A DNA stretch of 64,000 bases from Lactarius indigo (taxonomy: Eukaryota > Basidiomycota > Agaricomycetes > Russulales > Russulaceae), in assembly GCA_025766275.1 (NCBI GenBank), contig JAFKAC010000041.1, positions 1-64,000 on the forward strand, written 5' to 3'. The notes beneath the pieces are model-generated. The model was given only the letters and a program-made list of their open reading frames with translations, had not been told where the DNA came from and searched no databases. Of the stretch, positions 18,769 to 30,629 are shown in pieces. The translations under genes were made by a program, and so were the position numbers. Within the stretch, counting starts at the first letter, position 1. Each line of letters starts with the position of its first letter.

Positions 18769-21700
18769 TCTCTCGCATGAACTTAGATGCGAAGCAGGGA
18801 TCCTGATCACTGATAATGTGCGAGGGGAGTCCAAATCATGGGAAGACGTGAGACACATACAGGGTGGCCGTTCCTTCAGCTGTTATCTCTTCATTACAGG
18901 GGATGAAAACAGCGGCTTTGGTGCAGTCATGGTCTGTTACTGTTAGGATGGAATCATAGCCACGAGAGATGGGGAGTTTGGTGATGAAATCCACCACGAT
19001 GGTCTCAAACGGTAGGGCTTCCGGTTTAGGGTAGATGGGTTGTAGAGGCACCCTGATGGGGCGGAGGTTGACTTTGTGCCGCTGGCATTCTGCACAGCCT
19101 TTTACATAGTCTGTGACGTCGTTTTTCATCTGTGGCCACCAGTAATGTTGCTTGGTGAGCTGGAGAGTGTGCTTGATACCAGGATGACCATAGATGGGGG
19201 AGTCGTGATGAGCAGCGATAATGGTTCATTTGTCGTGAATACCACCAGTGACCACTCGTTGTCCATCCTTATACCACGTCCCTTCGATGTCTTTTAGCTT
19301 GTGAGCATCAACCCAAGGCTTCAACTTAGCTAAATCTTGTTCGTAAATGGGATGTTCTGGGGTCATCTCCATTGGTAAAATCTCTGGTCTCCAATGTGGA
19401 TGTCGTGGTTCTTCTAATGCAGTAGTGTGTGTGAAGACACTTTCTGGTAATACTGTTACTCCTTCATTATCACTTTCCCCTTGATCATAATCTGGCCTTC
19501 GTGATAACGCATCAGTGCGTCCGTTGGAAGTTCCCTTGATGTGATGAATTTCAAAGTCGTATTCAGAGAGTTTGAGTACTTCCCTGGCCACGCATCTGCT
19601 AATCTTCTGCAGTGACTTCCAGTATTGCAGGTTGAGATGGTCGGAGAAAACCTTGATTTTGTGGGGAGAGCCTGCCAAGAGAGGCCTCCAATGGTGGAAG
19701 GCTTTAACAATTGCTAGAAGTTTGAGGTCGTAAATGTCGTAATTTCATTCAGCTTCATTGAGGGTCGAAGAATAGTAACCGATAGGATGTCGTTTACTGT
19801 CGGCTTTTCATTGAAGGAGGACCGCTCCAGTGGCAAACCCTGACGCATCGACCTCCAACTTGAATTGTTGGTGAGGTCGGGGTGTGCTAAAACAGGTTCA
19901 CTAGTGACAAGGGTTTTGAGGTCTCGGAATGCTTTCTCTTCTTTGGTTCCCCAGTGCCATTCAGTGTTTTTGCATGTGAGTTTGTTGAGAGGTCGCACTT
20001 TGGACGTGAAACCTCGTATAAAAGGTCAGTAAAAATTGCAGAAACCGAGAAAAGAGCAGACGTCCTTAACTTTGGTTGGCGTCGGCCAGTCCTTAATGCC
20101 CGAAATTTTGACAGGGTCCATGCATGTCACCCCCTTTTCAAGGATTACCCCCAGGTAATCCATACGCGGGGAGTGGAAGAGGCATTTTTCGAGTTTGTAA
20201 TATAGGTTGTGTTCTGCGGAAATGCGAAGTACGTCTTTGACCGCTTCTGTAACGTTACAGTAGGAACATTCAGCTCGGCGTGAGCAAGTCTGGTCTTTCT
20301 ATGTCAATAAGCGAGGGTTCAGCCGGTAATGGCAAGGTTTAAGTGGTTAACAAGGATCTCAGAGTATGACACAATACTCAAGATGTGAGTGGAGTTCAAG
20401 GGGATTCAAGAGGTTCGACGGTTCAGCAGAGAGTTACCCCAAGGGAATGGGAAAACAATGTATACTGTGATGGTAAAGAAGTCGAGTCTAAGGATACAAG
20501 CTACCTAGGGTCATGACTTATATAGAAAAAGGTTTGTTTGTGTGGAACAAACAAATGGTGCAATCCGCAGCAAGCGTGAGAAGTAACACAGCAATCCGCA
20601 GCAAGCATGAGAAGAAGGTGCAGCAATCCGCAGCAGGCAAGGGAAAAAGAAGAAAGTGTGCACAGCTATCCACAGTAAGTGTGAGAAGAAACAAGGATAT
20701 AAAAGGCAAGTGAGACATGTCTCAGTTTTAACAAAAGTGAGACACCTGCCATAAAAGGGTGCATTTAGCCCAAGTATAGTAGTAATAAAGACTTATAAGG
20801 ACAATGAGTGTCTCATTGTCTCACTTTGCACTAGGAGAGAATCTTAAGGCTCCTAGTGTGCAGCAAGTCCAAGAAAGGGAAAGCCAAGAAAGGAAAGACT
20901 TTCCCGCGAACGCAAGTGTAAGTAAGAAACTAATAGTAAAGTCAAAACAAGTCCAGTCCGTAACAGCTTCAATGTGATCTGTTAGTGAGTGACTAAGTCC
21001 TGTAGCAATGCCGATGTTGTCCATGTAAACCCTGATAACGGTGCCGCATGCTTCATGCTTGGCCATGATGTCTCTAAATATAAAGTTCATCATGGTCTGG
21101 AATGTCGCAGGGGAGTTGGTCAAGCCAAAAAACATCGCCGTTGGTTCGAATAATCCATATCATGTTTGAACGCAGCCTTCTCTTCATCTCCTTCCTTGAT
21201 GCGTATGTTGTTGTACCCCCATCTAACGTCGAGCTTGGTGTAGATATGGGCGTTACTAAGATCAGTGATGAGGTCAGAAATGAGGGGGAGTGGGTACTGG
21301 TTGCGAATAGTGATGGCGTTGATCTTTCGGTAGTCTTGTACTGGCCGTAGTTTCCCATCTTTCTTCTTGATAAAGAAGAAGGAGGATGCGTACGGGGACT
21401 TAGAGGGTCGTATATACCCTTTCTTCAACTGTTCGTCTATCCATTCGTGTAACTTCTTGTCTTCGTCCTGTGTCATCGGGTATATCTTGCAGTCAATGGC
21501 GTCAGCTGTCCCTGGTTTAAATTCAATTGCATGATCCCAGGGTCTACTGGGAGGAAACCTGTCCGACGCTTCTTCACTGAAGAGGCGTTCAAACTCTCGA
21601 TATTCAGGAGGTAACTCAGCTTTCGTAACATATTGTTGAGTGGCGATAGTGAGATCTGTAGCCGTTGCTCTGATCTGACAGCCCTCTTCGAATTGCTGTC

Positions 21701-22260
21701 GTTGTTCATCGGTAATAACGCAGGAATGTACAACTTCATATTCATCATCTTGTACAGAGGAGGTTGTGATTACGGATGTGATTCGTTCAATGCAGGGGTT
21801 CACTGATCTGATGACGATAGGGAGCATGGCTTCGTGTATGGCTGCTTGTGACCATTTGATGTGAGGATCATATATGGCGAGCCATGGGTATCCTAGTACG
21901 ATGTCTTCATTTCCTATGTCAGTGATGAGGAAGCGCATTTCCTTGTTAATTCCTTTAGTTTGTACATTGACGTCAACGTAGTGGGTGATACGTCCCAATT
22001 TGTTTTCTGTGTTGTCGATGTTCCATATTTTCTTTGGGATGTCTAGTGGTTTGGTCCCAAATCCCATCCTTTTAACGAAGGAGGGTCTCATGAAGCAGTG
22101 GGTTGCTCCTGAGTTGACTAGTGCTTGTATGTTGGCCATTGCGTAACTGGTGCGAATTGATACTGGAACTCTCATAGAACGATAGTGAGTCATGATTACA
22201 CTGTTACAATTAACTGCCCTCACCCAGGCCAATGGTTCAGGCATCCTGAAAACCCTCCTT
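18769..22260 (-). pseudogene. pol: Element D Pol, broken (PR, RT, RNase H, integrase start)
   Basis: In sense order: protease with NSGAT instead of DSGAT (active-site Asp to Asn, about 22115); RT N-terminal half down to DVRWGYNN; then a one-base deletion near 21165 relative to element C, causing a frameshift. A solo LTR splits RT (20248-20965). RT resumes at 20247, followed by RNase H and integrase up to the catalytic core, where TGA at 18836-18838 replaces Arg in FPRFGLP. Element E ends it at 18769. Not functional. The -1 slip heptamer GGGTTTT is at 22255-22249. Confidence 0.85.
20248..20965. mobile_element. Solo LTR, family I (718 bp, TSD GCTTC)
   Basis: TGTAACG...CCGTAACA flanked by GCTTC at 20243-20247 and 20966-20970. 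It lies within element D RT. Internally, 20570-20690 carries imperfect repeats of about 35 bp around GCAATCCGCAGCAAG. No coding sequence is expected; its apparent ORFs are repeat-derived. Confidence 0.8.
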
Positions 22261-24950
22261 CTTCCACAACTGTTGGAGGATAATGTCCTTCACGTCGTCC
22301 AATTCTCCTGCTACTCCGTTAAGCCAATCGCTGGCACGCTGTTGAGGGGGTACCTCTTGAACCGCCCTTGTCACGCCTCTGCGGGGGCGCGCGTCGTTCT
22401 GTAACAGGTCCTGCCTGAGGCAAAGGACTCTGAGTCGGATCCCCACTGGGTGGAAGGATTCCTAAGGTCTTCTGTAACAGCCCTTGTACTAAGGTAGCTG
22501 AGTCTGCAACAATCCCCCTGTGCTAAGGTGGGAAAGGTCCTTCTGTAACAGCCCCTTGTGTTAAGGTGACTGAGTCGGCGACAATGGACGAGCACGAAGG
22601 CCTAAGTCCAAAGGTCACGTGTCACTGGGCTGACCAGTAAGACAGGAAGAGGATAAGAGCGAAGTCAAGGGGGAGCCTGCACAGAGGCTGAGAGGGGAAT
22701 GACCCAAAGAGGACAAGGGGGTCAAGGGTCAGAGGTTCTGGGTCAAGGGCTTGAGTGCTGAAGGGACTGAGGCACTCAAGGAGTCAATGGAGATACAACG
22801 CAGATAGTTGATTAAGCCAAAGCTAAGGAGCTAAGGCGCACTACAGGAGTCCTTATATAGTTACAGGGTTGCGCCTGAGCACATAATGCTACTGGTTGCT
22901 ATAGATAGAGTAATGTGCTGGCAAGATGATGCTATTATCGCACAAGATGGCATCATGCCAGCAAGGCAACAAGAAGGTGGACAAGAATAGCACAGAAGGT
23001 GCTAGAATGATAAGGGGAAGCATAGGTCCAAGAAAGGTAACAGTTGAGAAAGGAAATGGATCAGATAAGGACAAGAAAGGAAAAGTAGTAGGGGGTTCGT
23101 GACAGCCCTGGTAGCGACTTCGGGTTCTTGTTGGTGATAGTCGGTGTTGATATACCAACTGGTCGAGGCTTGAGGCTGATAATTTCCTCGTGGTTGTCTG
23201 CAATCATGAGCCATGTGTCCGTCCTTCCCACAATTATAACAGGTAACTGGCCTTTGATTGTTATGCCCTCCTCTTCTTTGTAGGAATCCCCCTTGTGGTT
23301 GGTATGGAGGATGGGGGGCGAGGATGTCTTCTGCTCCTGTAAGTCGCCCCTGGATTCGATCCGCCGTTGTATCCATAGCGTTTGGATCTCAGGGTAGGTT
23401 TCTTGGTTGCCAGGAACTTCTTGGTGGCCCTTGCCACCGTCGTTGTTTGCGTTGTTGTCCTTGTCCTGGAGGGACTCCTTTGTTTAATACCACTTTGAGG
23501 TGGAGGTATTGTTGTTGGCATGTAGTGGCTGCTTCTTTCCATTCGCGGTAACTACGAGGGTTATCGAGCGTATAGACCTTTTCATACAGGTCTTTTGGTA
23601 GTCTGCTTGCAAATAGATCTAACATCTGTGGGCCGTCGAGGCGGTACTGAGCGCAGCATATAAGTTGTTCAAATTGGGTGCAATACTCATCTAGGTTGCC
23701 CCCAATCATTTTGACTCCCTTTTTAAGCTCATATTGAGCTTGTTCTTGTTCCATTGTGTTTCTGAAGCACTGCATAAAGCTGCACGTGACTTTGTTCCAT
23801 AGTCCTTCACTTGTTCGGGGTATGCCGGTTTGAATCTGGCTGTTGAGCCATGTGAGCATGGCTAATACCCATTCGCTGACATTGACACCTTTGATGTAGG
23901 AAAGGAAAAGTAGGGCACGTCGGTATGGAGTCGCCATAATGCCTTCGTCTGCATTCATGCCCCAATAAACATGCCACTGTGTGAGGAAGGCTTTGACTTT
24001 GGTGCGTTCTCCATCAAATACTGTGGGTGCTTCGCCAGCTAGTTTACTGTTCAGGGGAATAAGAGGACCTGCACCTGGTAGTCCTTCTCTCAGGTGTCCT
24101 CCTCCCAGTGGTCCTTCTGGGAATCCCCCGGGGAATCCTTCAAATCCTGGTCCCCTAGGTGGTGGTCCTCCTCCTGGTAAATCACCAGGGGGTCCGCCTC
24201 CTCCACTAGGGGGGTCAGCGACGTCTGGCCCGATGGCCTGATGGATGGCTATGTCATCGTCGGTCATTCAGTGACCAGTGTATGGGTTGATGGGAGCCAA
24301 ATGGGCTTGTGATTCTGCAGCAATACGTCTTTGTTCTTCTAGGGCTATTTGATCCCTGGCTTCTGTGGTCAATCGTACTTCTTCTTGTGTGATGGTGGCA
24401 GTGGCCATTGCAACTGCTGGGCTGTGAACGTGGATTATTTCTGGTTCGGGCTGGTGAAGGGTGAGAGACTCAGTTCGTCATATAATATGGTCTCCAATAG
24501 CTCCTAGGCTGGCTTCTTCAGCTGGTGTAGTTCCTCTGCTTGGTGATTGCTGACTGTCTGAGGCTTCTTCACCGCTAATTCCCTCGTCTGTGTGTTCCTG
24601 TGTTTGTCCGTCAATGGGACTGTAGTCTGCACAGCTATTGAGTTCATGCGTGTCAATGTCACTATTATAGTTCCTTCCTGCTGGTCAAAATATGTCCCAG
24701 CGATGATCTATGGGGTTCCAAGTAACCTCGGTCCAACAGAGGTGTTCGAAATTGAACTCAACGAGTCAGAAACGGTTGGGACCGTTAAATTCTACGAAAT
24801 ATCTGGTGTCTTCTCCTCGTTCCCTCCACTGAGCTGCTCCTAAGAATCTTGTTGGTACATTGCGATCTCCTCATCGCTCTATATGATAAGGACGGAAGGA
24901 CGTCCACTGGTCTCTGGTCGAGTACGCCACAATGAGGATCTTGGTCTTAA
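22237..24950 (-). pseudogene. gag: Element D pre-Gag and Gag, broken by stops and an LTR
   Basis: Pre-Gag spans about 24950-24420 and is decayed. Gag capsid (24267-23389) is well conserved and Gly/Pro-rich at its start. TGA replaces Arg at 24270-24268 (GHRMT) and at 23391-23389 (LP-stop-DP). A zinc knuckle CYNCGKDGHMAHDC lies near 23235-23195. A 736-bp solo LTR (22369-23104) then splits Gag. The terminal segment ends at TGA 22239-22237, just past GGGTTTT. Element C has the same LP-stop-DP TGA. Confidence 0.8.
22369..23104. mobile_element. Solo LTR, family J (736 bp, TSD GCCCT)
   Basis: TGTCACGCC...GTTCGTGACA (inverted ends TGTCAC/GTGACA), flanked by GCCCT at 22364-22368 and 23105-23109. It sits in element D Gag after the zinc knuckle. 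Near 22400-22600 it holds a partly repeated segment (CTGTAACAG...CTAAGGTG). Confidence 0.82.
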
Positions 24951-25460
24951 TGTTACGCTCCACTGGCGTGAGTCCAACTTGGACGTGTGACAGGCATAAT
25001 CGACTTAGCAGATATCAGACGAAATGGGGATCACATGTCAACCCAATCGTATGCTGAACAGGGGCACACTGGCACATGCTGCAGCAGAAGGTAAAGAAGT
25101 ATTATCCCTTGGTGGATAGAAGCGGAAGTACTCTTAGTCAAAGACTAAGGCAGACAAGAGACGAGTCAAGAAGGTGGATTGAAGAAGACCAAGATGGAGA
25201 CTCTTGGTCTTCCAAGACGACTACTTATACAGATACACGTGGGCTTTAAAGCGCCGCTGGAATAGTACGTAACCAATAGCGTAACTAGCTCAAACCCTAG
25301 TACAGCTATCCTAGGAATGAGTCATACATGAGTCACAATCACATGTGAACTACAGTGCTGACTGATGCGATGTAAGAGTCCATGACTAATGTTAATATCG
25401 GACTGTAGTCATAACTGGTCATGAGTCATCCATGACATGTAATTAGTCTGTACTGTAACA
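24951..25460 (-). repeat. Element D 5' LTR (510 bp, C family)
   Basis: TGTTACGCTCCACTGG...ACTGTAACA, the same length as both element C LTRs and similar throughout, with many CpG-type substitutions. TCAGT follows at 25461. Confidence 0.85.
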
Positions 25461-26192
25461 TCAGTCCAACAAAGATGGTCGAAATTGAACTCAATGGGTC
25501 AGAAATGGTTAGGACTGTTGAACTCTACAAAGTACCTGGTGTCTTCTCCTCATTCTCTCCACTGGGCCGCTCCTAGGAATCTTGTGGGTATGTTGTGATC
25601 CCCCTGTCATTCAAGGTGATAAGGACGAAAGGACGTCCACTGTTCTCTGGTCAAATATGCCACATTGAAGGATCTTGGTCTTAATGTTATGCTTCACCAG
25701 TGTTAGTCCAACTTGGACTCAAAATAGGCATAGACAACTTATTGAAGATTAGGCAAATGGGGATCACATGTCAACCCAATGCAAGCTGAACAGGGGCACA
25801 ATAGGCACACACTGCAGCAAAGGTGAAAGAATACTATCCCTTGGTGGATAGAAGTGGAAGTACACTTAGTCAAAGACTAAGGCAGACAGGAGATGAGTCA
25901 AGATGGTGGATTGAAGAAGACCAAGATGGAGACTCTTGGTCTTCTACGATGACTACTTATACAAATACATGTGGACTTTAAAGTGCCACTAGAACAGTAA
26001 CTATCCAGTAGTGTAACTAGCTCGAACCCTAGTACAGCTATCCTAGTAATGAGTCATACATGAGTCATGAATCACATGCAAACTACATGCTGACTGATAC
26101 AATGTAAGAGTCCATGACTAATACTGGGTTGGGCTGTAGTCATAACCAGCCATGAGTCATACACAATGTGTGGTAAAGTCCATACTGTAACA
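25461..26192 (-). mobile_element. Element D': pre-Gag fragment and 5' LTR of an older C-family copy
   Basis: 25461-25684 matches the first 220 bases of the C/D pre-Gag region (heavily CpG-depleted). 25685-26192 (508 bp) is its LTR, TGTTATGC...ACTGTAACA. Element D is inserted in this pre-Gag region, so the rest of D' should lie beyond the lost left side. Confidence 0.7.
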
Positions 26193-26397
26193 CTAGGAAT
26201 GAGTCATACACAACCTACAATCACATGTAAGCTATTGTGATGACTGATACAAAGTAATGGTCCATGACTAATAATGAGTCGGACCATAGTCATAACCAGT
26301 CATGAGTCAGAGTCCTTTCAAGAATTATAACAACAAAAGTGGAAGGAACATGAGGGAGACATACTGTAACTGAGGTCCAAAGTGTCAGATCATAACA
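26193..26397. mobile_element. LTR relics (C-type then E-type ends)
   Basis: 26193-26315 resembles the 3' portion of a C-family LTR (CTAGGAATGAGTCATAC...), the target of D'. About 26320-26397 resembles the outer end of the E LTR (TGAGGTCCAAAGTGTCAGATCATAACA). Both are short and decayed. Confidence 0.5.
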
Positions 26398-27515
26398 GTT
26401 TCTCTATGGTACTTGCAGCAAAGTAGAGGCCATGGATAGAGTAGTACACATGACAATACCCTTATACATGGTTGCGGAATTTATCCCTTTCACTTAAGTC
26501 CAGCTTATGATTATGAACAAGCACTGGTTCAATGTTGTTGTCATTGTCACACATGGATGTGATGGTTCCTGTTATCCCCACCAAGTCAATCAACATTGAT
26601 TGTCTGAGTCCACATCAATTATGTCTCTCTGGGCTGAGGGGTTGTTCTCCTGCCTCCATAAAGAGACTCCTTCAGTTTGTGCTCAATGTGCTACTTGTTA
26701 CCCCCCAACACTCTCATTGACATTCAATTGCCATACATATTGCTACTCTACTTGCTGTAGAACACATTGCTCTTAGCTCCCAGCCATGGGACACACCAAA
26801 AACACTTGAGGAGTTCCTCCTATAAGGTGAACTATGAACTTGTCCCAAGGAACAAGGCATCATCAATGACCAGTAGGCTCAGAGACCTATTACATCCAGA
26901 ACTGCACAAAATTATAAGTGTGGAGTGCAGCTTTGGAGAGTGTATGTCAATCCATTGTCACTTGCAGGCTTGGCCTGTGCTCACTATGATCAACAGCTTC
27001 CAGAAGCTTAATGTGGGTGCCAAGCTTGACAACTACAAGATGCCCAAGGCCTTCATTCTGATGATTGCCAAGGCCATTGGCAGCAGATATGGTGACCCCA
27101 ATGTGTGCCTAAGGATGTATAAAAGCTAGAATAATCCTCAGTCACAGTAGGATAGAAATGACTTATATATTATACCTAGAATGATCTAGTCATATGGTTA
27201 GCTGGGCAGTAAGGTAACTAGTGAGTATGGTACATACCCTCAGTCACAGTAGGATAGAAACAACTGAGGGGGATAGTTCAGATACCAATGCATATATACA
27301 ACATATCACATGGCCCCACCACTGTGTGGTGTGACCTCAACTTTACATCAACAGGATGGTTTGTCAGTACTGAAAGAACACCACTGCTGGTCTGGACCAA
27401 GAAGGGGAACCAGTTGATCACAAGATCATAGAATCTACCATGAATGGGAGTTGTTGTGTTTCTTTCTGGCCTAACAGGAAACTTAGCAAGTAATTTTCAG
27501 TTCATTAACAATGAC
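26398..27515 (+). pseudogene. Decayed host-like region with a 120-codon open frame
   Basis: The clearest frame is 26767-27129, whose C-terminal half reads like a folded protein (MINSFQKLNVGAKLDNYK, then KAFILMIAKAIGSRYGDP). The family is not recognised. The stretch before it and 27130-27515 contain only short, stop-broken frames. Just before the family G LTR, codons ending in FQFINN appear to continue into the fragment after it (28289). Whether all of this was once one gene is uncertain. Confidence 0.3.
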
Positions 27516-28288
27516 TGTCACGGACGCTCTGTTTTTGCCTTATTTTTCCATATTTCTATGGATTTATTCGGTAAAGATACGAGCCTCCAACGTTGAGTCG
27601 AAACATCCAAGACCTTATCATTAGATATGATAAGATGGTTAGTCACGTGATGCCAACATGTGCACCCACAAGCACGTGACCCTGGGATAGTAACTTCCTT
27701 ATTAGGGGTTACCTTTCTAGGTCACCTTCCTCATTAGTACAGCAGTTTCTCATTGGACGATAAGCAGGGAACATTCTAGATAGTTCTAGACTACGTTGTC
27801 GTAGGGTTATGACTCATAGATAAGGACACGTCATTGTTCTGTCAGCGTTAATGACTGTGCATCAGTCAGCACAATAGATAACGCTATTATTAGACACGAC
27901 GCGTCAGCGTCTGACTCATTACTATTACATGTACCTTTAGTAACAAGGTTTAGTAGTAATTCGAACTCAGCTGCAGCAGTGTATATAAACCCTCATGTAG
28001 CGTCCTGAGTGGAACCAACTTGTCCTCTTGGTTCTCCACTCAGGTGCGCATTCCTTTGTATTTCCCTTACTTCTCCAATGTTAACTTGTCCTCTTGGTTC
28101 TCCACTCAGCGTGCCACTGCGTGATCACCTTGCCTTTGATCTTGAATAAAGATCTCGAGTGTGCATATTCTCCGCAGTGACTGTACGTTCGGCGCGTGAC
28201 TTGTCTCCGCGCTAGGCTTGGGTGTGCTACTAGTTCAGTTCACTTACCTTCTCTTGGTCTAGTTGTCGCGATAAGTCATACCGCTACA
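27516..28288 (+). mobile_element. Solo LTR, family G (773 bp, TSD ATGAC)
   Basis: TGTCACGGACG...ACCGCTACA, flanked by ATGAC at 27511-27515 and 28289-28293. It contains a TATATAAACC about 25-45 nt before an imperfect palindrome (CTGAGTGG-AACCAA/TTGGTT-CTCCACTCAG). A second, opposite-strand copy was split by element B' (31832-56775). Confidence 0.82.
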
Positions 28289-28560
28289 ATGACCTCCAGA
28301 AGGAGCTTGAGCTGTGTTGTTTCAAATGTGCAAGGAAGTACATCACCATGCCTCATCTCGTCTACCTTTCCAGGCTACTGTTGGGTTACAACTGGCATTG
28401 ATATGGCAGCCCAAAGGACCTTCTTGATCTGTGGGACAGCATCTTGCTCAAAGTCTTCACATCTGCTCAAGTTGATAAGTACATCAAGTCAACTGCTCAC
28501 AAAGGGGGTGGTTGAGGCCTGCACTACAGGGTTCGTCTGCTTCTTGGGCATTGTTTAATT
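28289..28560 (+). pseudogene. Decayed protein fragment (NDLQKELELCCFKC...), unrecognised
   Basis: With the LTR removed, the plus-strand frame reads FQFINN, then DLQKELELCCFKCARKY and LVYLSRLLLGYNWH, then TGA, YGSPKDLLDLWDSILLKVF, a further TGA and decay. Both TGAs would be Arg (CGA) codons before CpG decay. The composition looks like a real, intracellular, helical protein. No family is recognised. Confidence 0.35.
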
Positions 28561-29087
28561 ATACTTGGTTGTACTGACTAATGCCAATCCAACCAGGACA
28601 TGATTGTCCTTGGGTTGAACATTCTGAGTTGAAAGTTGGAGGTCCTCAAGTCAAACCTGCTCATTTGCAAATGCAGAGGCCTTAGAGAAGGGAAACTCAA
28701 GATCTTCAACAAGTGTCAATGGCTCAAATGCTCAACTCAACTATTACCTGGACATCTTCAGTTCATTAATTGCACATGGGTTAACAACCAAACAAAGTGT
28801 TCATTTGTAAAGTGACCATAAACTGAGTGGTAATCCACCAAGCAAGACACACCCATGCACTGACAACAATGAGAATGTAACTGGCAGCCAAGAAATGCAA
28901 GTAAGGGCAGTTGGGAGTGGGGAGAGATGTATTCACAGTCAACAATGAGAACTGGGGAATGGGGGGATGGTGGAAGTGATGAGGTCAAAATAGAGATGAA
29001 GACAAGGAGGAGATAATTGCCAATGTACAGGCTGTAACATTTGTTAATCATGTATATGCATGAGGTGGAAGAAAGACAAACCTATCC
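28561..29087. other. No gene seen
   Basis: Stop-rich in all frames. No LTR ends, repeats or motifs found. A sequence like the family G insertion site (TCAGTTCATTAA) recurs near 28760. Confidence 0.4.
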
Positions 29088-29660
29088 TCAAGTGTCCCAG
29101 GTAGTACAATAGAAGTTGGTGTGCTTATATTTCTTCTTAATCTCAGTGAGGAGGTACCAGCCAGGGGTGCAATAGGTAACATGGTTGCTGGTTGAACTGT
29201 CTCTATTCTTGGCAGAGTGGAGTTGACTGACAATATGAGCCTTCCCATCCTTCATGTGCCAAACCAGAGACCCTGAGTCTCCTTTGGAAGAGAAGACCTC
29301 AACACCCTTGTTGCTGGTGTTGTAGATGGTGAGCTCCCTGGATTTGATGCCAACTTTGTTGAGAGTGAAGGATTTGAGGCTGAAGTAGCACCCAACAGTG
29401 AGGTCAGTGGTGTTTCTATCTTTACCAACCATGAGACATTGCTTGCCTTCATTACCAAACTCTGCAGGGACAGCGATCTCCTCCTTCATAGTGCAACCAA
29501 CAATCCTAAGCATCCTTGCCTCAGGATACTTGAATGTGGTTGGACAACCACTCTGGGGATAGAACATACTTGTGAGCTTAGAAGCAGAGTACTTTGCTCC
29601 TGCACAAGGGTTGATTTCATCAGATGACACTGGATGGAAATCTTGCCTTTACTGCTGACA
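29088..29660 (-). pseudogene. Trypsin-fold (GDSGS) protein C-terminal relic
   Basis: A 180-codon frame ending TAG. It carries SKGDSGSLVWHMKDG about 60 residues from the end, followed by IVSQLHS and PGWYLLTEIKKK. GDSGS with a following hydrophobic strand is the catalytic-serine region of trypsin-like peptidases, and related uncharacterised proteins with this C-terminal layout are common in Agaricomycetes. The N-terminal half, with the catalytic His and Asp, is not visible. Upstream is a stop and AT-rich DNA, and no clear ATG or splice acceptor fits, so this is probably a truncated pseudogene. It could also be a last exon whose upstream exons were not found. Confidence 0.5.
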
Positions 29661-30240
29661 AAATGATAGCATATTTGTAACAAAAGACAATTAAATCACC
29701 TTTAATTTACATGATACAAAATCTAGGAATGATGACTACATATTGCCAAGTTGAATTCATATCACAAAATCAAGCTGAAACAATATTTATTGATTTAGTT
29801 TTTTTATATCCCTTGTGAATAGAAAAATGTATCCCTTTGCTAAGATGATTCACTTGAACATAGGTTAAAAAAAATAAAAAAACAAATAATGTTTTCTAAG
29901 TGTAAATGGCATAACAAAATGCTAGAAAAGTTTTTCCATCTACCTAAATATTTTACATGGAAAGAAAATGACAAGCAGTCAAAACTATATTCACAATGCT
30001 AGATATAAAATCTTGACTTGACCATAATACAATGTCTTTGTTTTTTTGATGGTAATATGTTTTGTTTTGACATCATGTTTCACAAAGAAAAATTATAACA
30101 AAATCACATATGAAGTATTATAATAATTTTTATGTTTTTTCATAAGTATTTTATTATACAATATATAATATGTTTCCATTACATAATTTTATATATTTTA
30201 TTGGGATTTATCAGGGATTTATTATAACAAAATGAAATTG
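29661..30240. other. AT-rich island
   Basis: About 580 bp strongly enriched in A/T homopolymer-like runs (for example 29860-29890, 30120-30200), sharply different from the surrounding DNA. No ORF or repeat unit is seen. It may be an old, deaminated insertion or intergenic spacer. Confidence 0.5.
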
Positions 30241-30629
30241 GTCACTGTTGGACAGGATAGGCAACAACAAGGGGAGGGGGTGCAATTAGGCCCCCCTTCC
30301 CCCTAACATGGGTATGGGTGCTTACATTCCTGCAAGCCCCTTGGCTATGCCTAGGTATGACAACCTGGCAACAAGAGTTTACATGCTCACACTCAAAGGA
30401 GAGGTAAGAGATAGAAGTTAAAAGGAGGGAAAAGCTCCAAGTTCACAAGAAAGGCAGAATACAAGAACTCAAGCTAAGGAAACCCAGTACAATTTACCAG
30501 GTATATGTAACACTCAGCTGGGCATTATCTGAAATGTCTTGACTTTCACACAGGAAAACCTTCAAATGACAAGGGACTATTGTTGACAACACTTGACCTT
30601 CTGAGATTTTAGGAATCTTGTGGGATATG
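30241..30629. other. No gene seen
   Basis: Contains a purine/pyrimidine-skewed patch near 30270-30305 (GGGGAGGGGG, then CCCCCCTTCCCCC). No supported coding frame or element end before the C-type LTR. Confidence 0.4.

Larger units (their letters stand above)
18769..25460 (-). mobile_element. Element D: decayed C-family Gypsy element, 3' end missing
   Basis: Minus-oriented. The 5' LTR (24951-25460) is on the right, then pre-Gag, Gag and Pol as far as the integrase core, where element E interrupts at 18769. The 3' part of Pol and the 3' LTR are absent. Two solo LTRs (20248-20965 and 22369-23104) lie inside it. It is inserted in the pre-Gag region of an older copy, D'. Confidence 0.8.

Noticed and set aside
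24592..24843. Plus-strand ORFs at 24.6-24.8 and 54.6-55.0 kb
   Set aside because: They are antisense to the pre-Gag coding frames of elements D and C; similarity between them only reflects the shared element.
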